NCBI RefSeq assembly: GCF_019890725.1
Contig: NZ_JAINZZ010000062.1
Coordinates: 1-47,859, forward strand
Direction: 5' to 3'
From: Actinacidiphila acidipaludis
GTDB lineage: Bacteria; Actinomycetota; Actinomycetes; Streptomycetales; Streptomycetaceae
Length of the DNA: 47,859 bases
The notes beneath the pieces are model-generated. The model saw only the letters and a list, made by a program, of their open reading frames with translations. It was not told the DNA's origin and did no database searches. Positions 8,270-16,109 of this stretch are shown here, one piece after another. The position numbers were made by a program, and so were the translations under genes. Each line of letters starts with the position of its first letter. Within the stretch, counting starts at the first letter, position 1.

Positions 8270-9514
8270 CTAGCCCCGCTGGACCCGTCCCATCCGGGTC
8301 AGCGCCTCCCGAAGAATGTCCGGCGACGTACCGAAGTTGAGGCGGACGCAGCCCGCGCCGCCGCTGCCGAAGACATGGCCGGAGCTGAGCGCGACGCGCG
8401 CATCGTCGAGAAACATCCGCGCCGGGCCCGCGAGTTCGCTGACGACGCCGGGACCGGCGGCCGGGCCGCCGTCGTGCAGGCCGAGCGCCGTGCAGTCCAG
8501 CCAGGCCAGATACGTCCCCTCCGGCGGGATGTACCGCACGTAGGGCAGGTGTTCCTCGATCAGCGAACCCAGCAGGGTCCGGTTCGCGGCCAGGCCCACG
8601 AGGAGGTCGTCGAGCCAGCCGGTGGCGTCGCGGAACGCCGCGGTGTGGGTGAGGATCCCGACGTGGCTGGGGCCGTGGCCCACCTCTTCCGGCATCCGGG
8701 CGAGGTCGTCGGCCGCCTCGGTGCCGGCCACCGCTACGGCGGCCTTCAGGCCGGCGAGGTTCCAGGCCTTGGACGCGGACAGCAGGGCGAAGCCGTTCTC
8801 AGCGCCGGGGACGCTGAGGAACGGGGTGAAGCGGGCGCCGGCCATCACCAGCGGCGCGTGGATCTCGTCGGAGACGACCCGCACGCCGTGGGTGCGGGCG
8901 AGCGCGGCGACCGTCTCGAGTTCGGCGCGGGTGTGGACGACCCCGGTCGGGTTGTGCGGGTTGCTCATCAGGAACACCGCGCGCCGGCCGCGCCGCCGGG
9001 CCTGACGGAAGGCCTCCTCCAGAGCGTCGGGGTCCATGCGCAGGCGGGGGCCGAGCGGCGCCTCGACGACGTCCCGGCCGCTGTGCGCGACGAACGCGTA
9101 GAACGGCGGATAGACCGGTGAGCAGACGACGACGGCGTCCCCCGGGTCGGTGATCAGCCGGAGGATCTCGACGATGCCCATCATCACGTCGGGGACGATG
9201 GTGGTGCGCTCCACGTGCAGGCCGTCCCACCCCCAGCGGTCGGCGGCGAACGCGGAGATCGCCTCGGCGTAGGCGGTGCCGTACGGGTAGCCGGTGTCGC
9301 CGAGGTCCGCGACGCGGTGCAGGGCCTCGGCGACGGCGGGTGCCAGCGGGACGTCCATCTCGGCCACCCAGAGCGGGAGGACGTCCGCCGGGTGCTCGTG
9401 CCACTTCATGCTGCTGCGCCGGCGCAACTCCTCCAGGGACAGGCGCACGAGCGGATCCGTCCGCCCGCCGCCGTCGGCCGCTGCCGCGGACGCCTGGTTG
9501 CCGGGTTCACTCAT
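8270..9514 (-). CDS. MalY/PatB-type PLP aminotransferase (C-S lyase)
   Basis: A 414-aa fold-type I PLP enzyme of the MalY/PatB group (cystathionine beta-lyase-like C-S lyases with aminotransferase sequence). Visible features: MKWHEHPADVLPLWVAEMDVPLAP, typical of the MalY N-terminus; SNPHNPTG, PLP-enzyme motif; VVSDEIHAPLV, where Asp and His contact the cofactor; and SASKAWNLAGL with the Schiff-base Lys249. The likely reaction is beta-elimination of cystathionine or cysteine conjugates, or a transamination; the substrate cannot be set from sequence. The ATG at 9514 is chosen because GGGGAG lies 6 nt upstream. The open frame upstream runs through a tandem repeat and is not protein-like. It is divergent from the PPOX-fold gene. 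Confidence 0.9.
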   Translation of the reverse strand: MSEPGNQASAAAADGGGRTDPLVRLSLEELRRRSSMKWHEHPADVLPLWVAEMDVPLAPAVAEALHRVADLGDTGYPYGTAYAEAISAFAADRWGWDGLHVERTTIVPDVMMGIVEILRLITDPGDAVVVCSPVYPPFYAFVAHSGRDVVEAPLGPRLRMDPDALEEAFRQARRRGRRAVFLMSNPHNPTGVVHTRAELETVAALARTHGVRVVSDEIHAPLVMAGARFTPFLSVPGAENGFALLSASKAWNLAGLKAAVAVAGTEAADDLARMPEEVGHGPSHVGILTHTAAFRDATGWLDDLLVGLAANRTLLGSLIEEHLPYVRYIPPEGTYLAWLDCTALGLHDGGPAAGPGVVSELAGPARMFLDDARVALSSGHVFGSGGAGCVRLNFGTSPDILREALTRMGRVQRG

Positions 9515-9530
9515 GCGGTACTCCCCTGTC

Positions 9531-9590
9531 CGATGGATGGGCCCGATGGATGGGCCCGATGGATGGGTCCGGTGGATGCGCCCGGTGGCT
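9531..9590. repeat. 13-bp tandem repeat, four copies plus a partial
   Basis: Units at 9531, 9544, 9557, 9570 and 9583 follow CGATGGATGGGCC; the first two are identical and the others differ by 1-3 bases. It begins 17 bp upstream of the MalY-type ATG, just behind its ribosome binding site, so it would lie in the leader or promoter. Confidence 0.9.
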
Positions 9591-9726
9591 CCCGACAGAA
9601 CATCTGCCCGCTCTGTCGGCTCCGCCACCAACTCGGCGGCGCCCGGCCCGTTCCCGGGAGTACTGTGTGAGTTCCCGTCGGGGACTCACTGGGGATGCCC
9701 CGGAGGCACGAAGGGCGGTGCGCGCG

Positions 9727-10497
9727 ATGCAGGAGATCGCGGGACAGGAGTCCGAGGAGCGGGAGAGCGCGGGGAGCGGGACCACCGGGCCGGACACCAC
9801 GGCGACCGGGCCGGACGTCCGGGCGCGGGACATGCCAACGCGGGAGATGGCGGCGCGGGACACCGCGGGGCGCGACTTCGCCGTACGGGAGATCACCAGC
9901 GAGGCCGAACTGGACGACCTGATCGGCGAGCCCCACCCCCGCGACGCCCACAAGGTGCGCCACGCCCTGGACGCGCTGGACCGCGAGTGGCTCGCGGCGG
10001 CGCCGTTCTGCCTGGTGGCCACCGCGGACGGCACGGGCATGTGCGACGTGTCGCCGAAGGGCGACCCGGCGGGCTTCGTCCTGGTGCTGGACGACCGGAC
10101 CCTGGTGATCCCGGACCGGCCGGGCAACCGGCGCGCGGACGGGTTCCGCAACGTCCTGGCCAACCCGCACGTGGGGCTGATCTTCCTCGTCCCCGGCCGC
10201 GGCGACACGCTCCGGGTCAACGGCCGTGCGCGGCTGCTGCGCGACGCCGGCTTCTTCGACCGGCTGACGGTGCGGGGCCACCGGCCCGAGGTCGCCCTCC
10301 TCGTCGAGGTCGAGGAGGTGTTCTCGCACTGCTCCAAGGCGTTCCTGCGCAGCGCGTTGTGGAAGCCCGACACCTGGCGGCCGGACGCGGCGCCGTCCCG
10401 GGCACGGATGGCCGCGGGACAGGAACGCCGGGGCCAGTCCGTCGAGGAGCTGGAGGTCTACTACGGCGCCGGCTACGGCACCCGCCTCTACGGCTGA
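9727..10497 (+). CDS. FMN-binding PPOX-fold (pyridoxamine 5'-phosphate oxidase-like) protein
   Basis: A 256-aa protein. Residues from about 60 on form a split-barrel flavin-binding domain of the pyridoxamine phosphate oxidase superfamily, close to the MSMEG_1061-type subgroup: APFCLVATADGTGMCDVSPKGDPAGFV, LVIPDRPGNRRADGFRNVLANPHVGLIFLVPG, then DTLRVNGRARLL and FSHCSKAFLRSALW. The N-terminal ~50 residues (repeated T-x-P-D and R-x-M/T-R-E/D patterns) are low-complexity and probably disordered. It may reduce small molecules using FMN or F420; the function is not established. The ATG at 9727 has GGGCGG about 8 nt upstream; a shorter start at one of the internal ATGs near residues 34-40 is possible. 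Confidence 0.85.
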   Translation: MQEIAGQESEERESAGSGTTGPDTTATGPDVRARDMPTREMAARDTAGRDFAVREITSEAELDDLIGEPHPRDAHKVRHALDALDREWLAAAPFCLVATADGTGMCDVSPKGDPAGFVLVLDDRTLVIPDRPGNRRADGFRNVLANPHVGLIFLVPGRGDTLRVNGRARLLRDAGFFDRLTVRGHRPEVALLVEVEEVFSHCSKAFLRSALWKPDTWRPDAAPSRARMAAGQERRGQSVEELEVYYGAGYGTRLYG

Positions 10498-10517
10498 CCC
10501 CGCCGCGGACCGGACCA

Positions 10518-10551
10518 CGCGGACGGGCGCCGCCGACGGCACCCGCCCGCG
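10518..10551. terminator. Hairpin terminator between convergent genes
   Basis: Arms CGCGGACGGGCGCC (10518-10531) and GGCACCCGCCCGCG (10538-10551) pair with two mismatches around a 6-nt loop. It lies in the 62-bp gap between the PPOX-type gene and dapD, which converge. Confidence 0.65.
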
Positions 10552-10559
10552 CGAGGCGG

Positions 10560-11540
10560 TCAGTTGTGGCTGTGCAGGACGGCGTTGAGGCCGCCCCAGG
10601 AGCCGGTGCGCTGGAGCACCTCGACCTTGCCCGTGGTGGAGTTGCGGCGGAACAGCACGTTGTCGGCGCCGGACAGCTCGACGGCCTTGACGATCTCGCC
10701 GTCGGGCAGGGTGACGCGGGTGCCCGCGGTCACGTACAGGCCGGCCTCGACCACGCAGTCGTCGCCGAGCGCGATGCCCAGGCCGGACTCCGCGCCGAGC
10801 AGGCAGCGCTCGCCGACCGAGACGATCTGGGTGCCGCCCCCGGACAGCGTGCCCATGATGGACGCGCCGCCGCCCACGTCGGAGCCGTCGCCGATGACGA
10901 CACCCTGCGAGATGCGGCCCTCGACCATGGAGGTGCCCAGCGTGCCGGCGTTGAAGTTGCAGAAGCCCTCGTGCATCACGGTGGTGCCGGCGGACAGGTA
11001 CGCGCCGAGCCGGACCCGGTCCGCGTCGGCGATGCGGACACCCGCGGGGGCGACGTAGTCCGTCATGCGCGGGAACTTGTCCACGCCGTAGACGGACAGG
11101 TGCAGGCCCTCCGCGCGGGCGGCCAGCCGGGCCTGCTCGATCCGCGGGACCGGCACCGGGCCGATCGAGGTCCAGGCGACGTTGGCCAGCAGCCCGAAGA
11201 CACCCTCCAGGTTCTGGGTGTTGGGGCGGGCCAGCCGGTGGCTCAGCAGGTGCAGCCGCAGGTACACGTCGTGGGTGTCGAGCGGCTTGTCGTCCGTCGA
11301 GGCGATGGCGGTGCGGACGGCGATGACCTCCACGCCGCGGCGCGGGTCGGGGCCGACGGCCTTGGGGGCCGCGCTGCCCAGGGCCGCCGCGGCCTCGTCC
11401 GCGGTGAGCCGCGTGGTGCCCGCGGGTCCCGGCTCGTCGGAGAGCTCGGGGGCGGGGTACCAGGTGTCGAGTACGGTGCCGTCGTCGGCGACGGTGGCCA
11501 GGCCGACGCCGATGGCGCCACGGGCGCGGTTCTCAGTCAT
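10560..11540 (-). CDS. dapD: 2,3,4,5-tetrahydropyridine-2,6-dicarboxylate N-succinyltransferase
   Basis: A 326-aa actinobacterial DapD. It transfers succinyl from succinyl-CoA to tetrahydrodipicolinate in the diaminopimelate/lysine pathway, supplying peptidoglycan cross-link precursors. The C-terminal half shows the left-handed beta-helix hexapeptide pattern of acyltransferases (VRIADADRVRLGAYLSAGTTVMHEGFCNFNAGT, MVEGRISQGVVIGDGSDVGGGASIMGTLSGGG, CLLGAESGLGIALGDDCVVEAGLYVTAG). HEGFCNFNAGT matches the substrate-binding segment. The length is typical for the actinobacterial type. The ATG is preceded by TAGCGT plus 6 nt with no ribosome binding site, indicating a leaderless transcript. Confidence 0.96.
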   Translation of the reverse strand: MTENRARGAIGVGLATVADDGTVLDTWYPAPELSDEPGPAGTTRLTADEAAAALGSAAPKAVGPDPRRGVEVIAVRTAIASTDDKPLDTHDVYLRLHLLSHRLARPNTQNLEGVFGLLANVAWTSIGPVPVPRIEQARLAARAEGLHLSVYGVDKFPRMTDYVAPAGVRIADADRVRLGAYLSAGTTVMHEGFCNFNAGTLGTSMVEGRISQGVVIGDGSDVGGGASIMGTLSGGGTQIVSVGERCLLGAESGLGIALGDDCVVEAGLYVTAGTRVTLPDGEIVKAVELSGADNVLFRRNSTTGKVEVLQRTGSWGGLNAVLHSHN

Positions 11541-11546
11541 GACAGC

Positions 11547-11552
11547 ACGCTA
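11547..11552 (-). promoter_or_regulatory. dapD -10 hexamer, leaderless start
   Basis: TAGCGT on the minus strand followed by GCTGTC and then the ATG. A TTGGGT hexamer 19 nt further upstream is a possible -35. Confidence 0.6.
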
Positions 11553-11652
11553 ACGCGTGGGGCACGCGCCCACCCAACCGGCTCACCATGCGAAATCCGC
11601 CTCCCGCGCCTTGGCCACATCCCGCACGCGGACGGGTCGCGTCCGGCTCGCG

Positions 11653-13062
11653 TCATCGGCGGACGGCTGCCGCGGGGCTGGGCTCGGCGTGGGGCAGGGG
11701 CGCGCGGCGACGCGCGGTGCGGGTGGCGGACAGGCCGAGCGACGCGGCGAGGGCGAGCGCGGCGCAGACCGGCCACAACGCAGCGGGTGCGGCGGCGTAC
11801 AGGGCGGAGCCCAGCGGGGGCGCCAGCACCGTGCCCGCCACCGACGCACCCGCGTACAGGCTCTGGAACCGGCCCTCCATGCCCGGCGGGCTGTGGTCGG
11901 CGACGTAGGCGGTGGCCGGGGTCTTGTAGAGGATCTCACCGGCGGTCAGCAGCACCATCAGCGCGAGGGCGGTCGCGGTCGAGGCGCCGAGGACAAGGGC
12001 GCCGTAGCCGAGGCCGACCAGGCCCAGCCCGGTGGCGATGATCCGCAGCGGGGCCGCGCGGCGCAGGGCGAGAGTCACCGGGATCTCCAGGCAGAGGATG
12101 ACCCCGCCGTTGACGGCGAGCAGGGCGCCGTAGAAGGCGGCCGGGAACCCGTGGTCGCTCAGGTAGACCGGCAGGGTGCTGTACTGCTGGCGGTACACCG
12201 TGTCGGTGACGACGACCGCCGCCAGCAGGGCGAGAACGGCGGGCCGGGCCCGCAGCTCCGCGAACAGCCGCCCGGGGGCGGTCAGGGTCCGGGTGTCCCC
12301 CGCGCCGGGACCGGCGACGCCCGTCCCGGGCCTGGCTGCGTCGGAGGCCGCGCCCACGGGTTCGGCCCCGCCCGCCGACGGACCGGCCGCGCCGGCGAAC
12401 GGACCGGCCGCACCCGCCACAGCACCGTCGGCACTGGTGGCCGCCGCCCCCGCCTCCCCCGCCGCGGCCGCGGCCGGACGCCCCGCCCCGCGGCCGCCGC
12501 CCTGCCCGGGCAGGATCCGCGCGGCGTACGCGGCGAAGCCCAGCGTGCCGGCGCCGTCGAGGACGAACAGCCAGCCGTAGGAGAGACGGGCGGCGAGCAG
12601 GGCGCCGAGCGGCGGGCCCAGCGTGAAGCCGGCGTTCGCGGCGAACCGCATCACCGCGTAGGCCTGGCGCCGGGCGCCCTCGGGGACCGAGACGGCGACC
12701 AGCGCGGAGTTGGAGGCGCGGACCGCGCCCGCCGCGTACTGGGCGACGGGCAGCACCAGCAGCAGTCCGGCGACCGGCAGCAGCGGCAGGCAGATCAGGC
12801 CGGTGCCGCTGACGGCCGCGGCGGCCACCAGGGTGCGGCGGTGACCGTGGCGGTCGCCGAACCAGCCGCCGGTGAAGTTGCCCGCCACCAGGCCCGCGCC
12901 GCCGGCACCGGCGACCAGGCCGGCCTGGGCGACGGGCAGGCCGCGCGGCCCGGTCAGGTACAGCACGAGGTAGACGAACGTGTACGAGACGACCATGTTC
13001 GCGAAGGAGCCGGCCGCGAGCAGCCGGACGGCCTTCGGTACCGCGCCCAGCCCCCGTCGCAT
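11653..13062 (-). CDS. MFS transporter (drug-efflux type)
   Basis: A 469-aa major facilitator with about 12 predicted membrane helices. FTGGWFGDRHGHRRTL after helix 2 is the MFS motif A (G-x-x-x-D-R-x-G-R-R), and helices such as LLAAGSFANMVVSYTFVYLVLYLTG are clear. The central loop between the two six-helix halves is expanded with Ala/Gly/Pro-rich low-complexity sequence (AAAAAGEAGAAATSADGAVA and on). The ATG at 13062 is chosen because a GGGGGTG ribosome-binding stretch sits just upstream; the open frame continues to 13197 through the divergent promoter. It likely exports a small hydrophobic compound under control of the divergent HxlR-peroxiredoxin gene. The substrate is unknown. Confidence 0.88.
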   Translation of the reverse strand: MRRGLGAVPKAVRLLAAGSFANMVVSYTFVYLVLYLTGPRGLPVAQAGLVAGAGGAGLVAGNFTGGWFGDRHGHRRTLVAAAAVSGTGLICLPLLPVAGLLLVLPVAQYAAGAVRASNSALVAVSVPEGARRQAYAVMRFAANAGFTLGPPLGALLAARLSYGWLFVLDGAGTLGFAAYAARILPGQGGGRGAGRPAAAAAGEAGAAATSADGAVAGAAGPFAGAAGPSAGGAEPVGAASDAARPGTGVAGPGAGDTRTLTAPGRLFAELRARPAVLALLAAVVVTDTVYRQQYSTLPVYLSDHGFPAAFYGALLAVNGGVILCLEIPVTLALRRAAPLRIIATGLGLVGLGYGALVLGASTATALALMVLLTAGEILYKTPATAYVADHSPPGMEGRFQSLYAGASVAGTVLAPPLGSALYAAAPAALWPVCAALALAASLGLSATRTARRRAPLPHAEPSPAAAVRR

Positions 13063-13083
13063 GGCCCACCCCCGAGCGAGTCC

Positions 13084-13130
13084 GTTCCTTTTCGGAACTG
13101 ACAATCCCAGCCGCCGGGGGTTATCGTCAA
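13084..13130. promoter_or_regulatory. Divergent promoter with operator-like inverted repeat
   Basis: For the MFS gene, minus strand: TTGACG (13130-13125), 18 nt, GATTGT (13106-13101). Directly downstream, over the expected start point, lies the inverted repeat GTTCC-TTTTC-GGAAC (13084-13098). For the regulator, plus strand: CTGACA (13098-13103), 17 nt, TTATCG (13121-13126), with the same repeat touching its -35. One site could therefore repress both genes. Confidence 0.55.
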
Positions 13131-13156
13131 CCGCACAGCGACGAGGCAGGAATGAC

Positions 13157-14035
13157 ATGACACACCGCAGCGGGCCCGCCGACCCGCACTGCGCCATCGC
13201 CGCCGCGCTCGACGTCGTGGGCGACGCGTGGACGCTGCTGATCGTGCGCGATGTCGCCCGCGGGGTGCGGCGGTTCGACGCGCTTCAGGCCGAACTCGGC
13301 GTCTCCCGCAAGGTGCTGGCCGAGCGGCTGAAAGCACTGGTGGCCGACGGCGTGCTGACCCGTGAGCCGTACCAGCAGCGCCCGACGCGCCACGACTACC
13401 TGCTGACACCGCGGGGCCGCGCCCTGCTGCCGGTGCTGGTCGGGCTGCAGGACTGGGGGGACGGCTGGGTGCTGGGCGACGGCACGACGACCGCGACCGC
13501 CGACCCCGGCTCCCAGGAGGCGGCGCGCGTACGGGAGTTGCCGGGGATCCGGCTGCCGGAGATGCTGCTGCCGAGCGCGGCGGGCCCGCTGGACCCGGTG
13601 AGCGCGGAGCAGCCGTTCACGGTCCTGTACTGCTTCCCGGGCGCCTACGCCCGGCCCGAGTCGTACCCGCCGGGCTGGTCCGCCATCCCGGGCGCGCCCG
13701 GCTGCACGCTGGAGTCGTGCACCTTCCGCGACCGGCTCACGGAGTTCACGGACGCGGGCGCGGCGGTGCACGGCGTGAGCACCCAACGACCGGACGAACA
13801 GGCGGAGTTCGCGACGAAGGAGAAGCTGGGGTTCCCGCTGCTCTCCGACGACGGCCTGGTGCTGGGCGCGGCCCTGCGGCTGCCCACCTTCCGGGCCGGC
13901 GGTGCGGCCCGCCTCAAGCGCCTGACCCTGGTCCTCGACCGGGAGCGCACCGTGCGGGCGGCGTTCTACCCGGTCACCGACATCGAGCAGAGCATCACCG
14001 CGGCCCTCCACGCCGTCCGGGACGCGGCCGCCTGA
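13157..14035 (+). CDS. HxlR-type regulator fused to a peroxiredoxin domain
   Basis: A 292-aa two-domain protein. Residues ~8-105 are an HxlR winged helix (HCAIAAALDVVGDAWTLLIVRD, RRFDALQAELGVSRKVLAERL, YQQRPTRHDYLLTPRGRALLPVL). Cys12 falls where redox-sensing HxlR proteins such as B. subtilis HypR keep their sensor cysteine. Residues ~150-290 form an AhpC/BCP-like peroxiredoxin: FTVLYCFPGAY, IPGAPGCTLESCTFRD, FPLLSDDGLVLGAAL. PGCT-x3-C gives Cys183 (peroxidatic) and Cys188 (resolving), as in BCP/PrxQ enzymes. The ATG has AGGA 5 nt upstream. It is divergent from an MFS exporter with an operator-like repeat between them. The likely role, inferred, is a peroxide- or electrophile-responsive regulator of that exporter. 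Confidence 0.88.
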   Translation: MTHRSGPADPHCAIAAALDVVGDAWTLLIVRDVARGVRRFDALQAELGVSRKVLAERLKALVADGVLTREPYQQRPTRHDYLLTPRGRALLPVLVGLQDWGDGWVLGDGTTTATADPGSQEAARVRELPGIRLPEMLLPSAAGPLDPVSAEQPFTVLYCFPGAYARPESYPPGWSAIPGAPGCTLESCTFRDRLTEFTDAGAAVHGVSTQRPDEQAEFATKEKLGFPLLSDDGLVLGAALRLPTFRAGGAARLKRLTLVLDRERTVRAAFYPVTDIEQSITAALHAVRDAAA

Positions 14036-14069
14036 CACCCGCGCCCGCGCCTGCCAGGACCGGGACGGC

Positions 14070-15848
14070 TCAGTGCCGCGCCTCCGGCGGCTGCTCGTCC
14101 CAGGCCGCCGCCTGCCCGGGTCCCGCGCCCAGTACGGCGCACCGCAACCAGTGCTCCCCCGGCGGGAGTTCGGCGGTGAGCAGCGGCAGCAGGGTGCGCC
14201 GGGCGAGCACATTGGTGCCGGGGAGCGGCTCGACGACCGTGCCGGTGCGGGCGCCGTCGAGGTCGCGCAGCCCGGTCAGGTCGCCGGCCGCGGAGACCGC
14301 CACCGCGAACCCCTCACCCTCGGAACGGGTCCGGGGTTCGCCGTCGCGGTCGACCGCGAAGCCGCCCTCGGCGGTGTGCAGGGTCCGGCCGGTGCGGATG
14401 CGGTGCGTGCGCAGGTGCCAGGGGGCGGCGGCGCTGATCCAGCTCGTGATCTCCACGTCCGGCCAGGGATGCCAGGTGCTCCACACCGTCCCGTCCGGAG
14501 CGGCCCCGACGTCGGTGCCGTGCTCCCGCACCCGGAAGTGCACCGGTTCGCCCGCGTCGTCGCTGACCGCCAGCACGGAGTCGTACGCGCCCTGGACCAG
14601 GCCGAGTTCACCCGCGGGCAGGCTGAAGCCGAATCGGGTGGAGTACGCGAACTTGGCGTACTTCGCCGATCCGCCCCGCGCCCAGGTGTTGTGCTGGCGT
14701 CCGCCGAGGAGGGTGACGTCGCCGCCGGAACGCAGGAGCACGGCCCCGGCGTGCGGCTGGACGAGGGTGTCGGGCAGGGGTGCCGGAGGCCGCTCCTCCG
14801 CGGTCCAGAACGGGTGCGTCTCCGGCAGGGCCAGCGGCAGGAACGCCTTCATCGCCCAGTACGGCGACCCGGGACCGTTGTACTGCTCGGCGACGGCGGG
14901 CTGCGGATAGGCGTAGCCGATGGACAGCAGTCCGCCGGGCGCGGTGTCGCCGGTGCGGTCCTGCCACCACCGCAGGTGCCGCAGCAGCAGGCCCTTGACC
15001 TCGCCGTACGGCAGGACGTCGACGTCCGCGTACGGCAGCGCGCCCCAGAACGCGCCCTGGGCGAAGCGGTAGGTGAGGCTGCGGCCGAACGGCACGGCGG
15101 CCCCGTCATCGGCGAACCAGTGCCGGAAGCCGAGCGCGAACTCGGCGGCGCGCTCCCGGAAGCGGGCGGCGCGGCCCGGGTCCTCCGCACCGGCCAGCGC
15201 GGCGTAGAGCAGGCCGTAGAAGTGCATCGCCCACGGGATGTAGTAGTCGCGCTGGGCGGTGTCGCCGTCGGCGTACCAGCCGTCGCCCAGGGCGTAGCCC
15301 TCGATGCGGTCGAGGCGGGCGTGCCGCAGTTCTCGCTCGTGCGCGAAGCCGACGCGGTCGAGGCCCAGGCTGACCAGGACCGGGAAGAAGTTCCAGTTGT
15401 TGGCGGCGGTGGTCCGGTGCAGGGCGCTCGCCAGCCATGCCCCCGCCCGGTCGCGTTCGGCGCCGCTGAGCGGGTCCCACAGGCGCTCGGGGACCAGGGC
15501 GAGGGCGAAGCCGATGGCGGCCATCTCGACCAGCCGCTGGTCGACGTCGCCGGGGCTGCCCCAGTAGTCGGGATGGCCGGGGTCGGTGCCGGCGGCCAGC
15601 CCGCGGGCCCACAGGTCCCAGTGGGCGAACTCCCCGCCGCCCGCGCCGAGCGGCGCCAGGCCCCACAGCGGGCGGGCGTACCCCTCCAGGTCGGCGGCCG
15701 CGTCGTCGTGGTGGGCGATGTTGACGCCGAGCCGGATGCGGGCGCCGCTCGCGCCGGCGTACGGCACCAGCGGCTCCACCAGGTCGCGCACCTGGCGCCG
15801 CAGGTCCTCGCGTGCCGTCGCCGGTTGTCCGTGCGCGTCCTGGGCCAT
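14070..15848 (-). CDS. DUF2264 domain protein (putative glycoside-active enzyme)
   Basis: A 592-aa protein matching the DUF2264 family, whose members look like alpha/alpha-barrel carbohydrate-active proteins. Visible blocks: LVEPLVPYAGASGARIRLGVNIAHHDD, EGYARPLWGLAPLGAGGGEF, NNWNFFPVLVSLGLDRVG, DGWYADGDTAQRDYYIPWAMHFYGLLYA and RFAQGAFWGALPYADVDVLPYGEVKGLLLRHLRWW. Aromatic and acidic residues in these blocks suit sugar binding, but no catalytic mechanism is established. No signal peptide is visible, so it is cytoplasmic. The ATG at 15848 has GGGGAGG 8 nt upstream; an ATG at 15902 lies inside the operator-like palindrome and is rejected. It appears monocistronic. Confidence 0.82.
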   Translation of the reverse strand: MAQDAHGQPATAREDLRRQVRDLVEPLVPYAGASGARIRLGVNIAHHDDAAADLEGYARPLWGLAPLGAGGGEFAHWDLWARGLAAGTDPGHPDYWGSPGDVDQRLVEMAAIGFALALVPERLWDPLSGAERDRAGAWLASALHRTTAANNWNFFPVLVSLGLDRVGFAHERELRHARLDRIEGYALGDGWYADGDTAQRDYYIPWAMHFYGLLYAALAGAEDPGRAARFRERAAEFALGFRHWFADDGAAVPFGRSLTYRFAQGAFWGALPYADVDVLPYGEVKGLLLRHLRWWQDRTGDTAPGGLLSIGYAYPQPAVAEQYNGPGSPYWAMKAFLPLALPETHPFWTAEERPPAPLPDTLVQPHAGAVLLRSGGDVTLLGGRQHNTWARGGSAKYAKFAYSTRFGFSLPAGELGLVQGAYDSVLAVSDDAGEPVHFRVREHGTDVGAAPDGTVWSTWHPWPDVEITSWISAAAPWHLRTHRIRTGRTLHTAEGGFAVDRDGEPRTRSEGEGFAVAVSAAGDLTGLRDLDGARTGTVVEPLPGTNVLARRTLLPLLTAELPPGEHWLRCAVLGAGPGQAAAWDEQPPEARH

Positions 15849-15881
15849 GCCGGCCGCCTCCCCTGTCCGGGCTCCCGAGCG

Positions 15882-15922
15882 GAGTTGCGACAACTTTCGC
15901 AACTCGATCCCGGCAGCGTCAA
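15882..15922 (-). promoter_or_regulatory. Promoter and perfect 24-bp palindromic operator of the DUF2264 gene
   Basis: The -35 TTGACG (15922-15917), an 18-nt spacer and a -10-like GAAAGT (15898-15893) lie on the minus strand. A perfect inverted repeat, GAGTTGCGA (15882-15890), 6 nt, TCGCAACTC (15897-15905), covers the -10 and the expected start point. The symmetry and TTGCGA half-site suit a LacI- or GntR-type sugar repressor. Confidence 0.65.
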
Positions 15923-15934
15923 CGGCCCGCGCGA

Positions 15935-15983
15935 AGCACGCAGCCCTCAGCCCTCAGCACGCAGCACGCAGCACGCAGCACGC
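15935..15983. repeat. Seven tandem 7-bp repeats
   Basis: AGCACGC once, AGCCCTC twice, then AGCACGC four times in perfect 7-bp phase. It is a microsatellite between the suf terminator and the DUF2264 promoter, just upstream of the -35. Confidence 0.95.
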
Positions 15984-16024
15984 AGAGCACGGCCGCACCC
16001 CGTACGGCCGCGCGGGCACGCGAA

Positions 16025-16063
16025 AGCCGGCGGCCACCGCGTGACACGCGGTGGCCGCCGGCT
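16025..16063 (-). terminator. Terminator of the suf operon
   Basis: A perfect 18-bp stem (left arm AGCCGGCGGCCACCGCGT) with a 3-nt loop lies 46 bp after the sufT stop. On the minus strand it is followed by TTTC. Confidence 0.92.
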
Positions 16064-16109
16064 GTCGGCTGTCGGCCCGGGCGAGCGCCAGAGAGGCGAA
16101 CGCCAGGGA

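Noticed and set aside
12290..12530. Frameshift or insertion in the MFS gene (Ala/Gly-rich stretch)
   Set aside because: The frame stays open and the stretch falls in the central cytoplasmic loop between the two six-helix halves, a tolerated place for low-complexity expansion.
13063..15848. Possible secondary-metabolite cluster (MFS pump, regulator, DUF2264)
   Set aside because: No biosynthetic core enzyme is present, and the genes appear to be separate transcription units.
15935..15983. Possible CRISPR-like array
   Set aside because: It is a 7-bp head-to-tail microsatellite with no spacers and no cas genes nearby. The 13-, 37- and 79-bp arrays also lack spacers.
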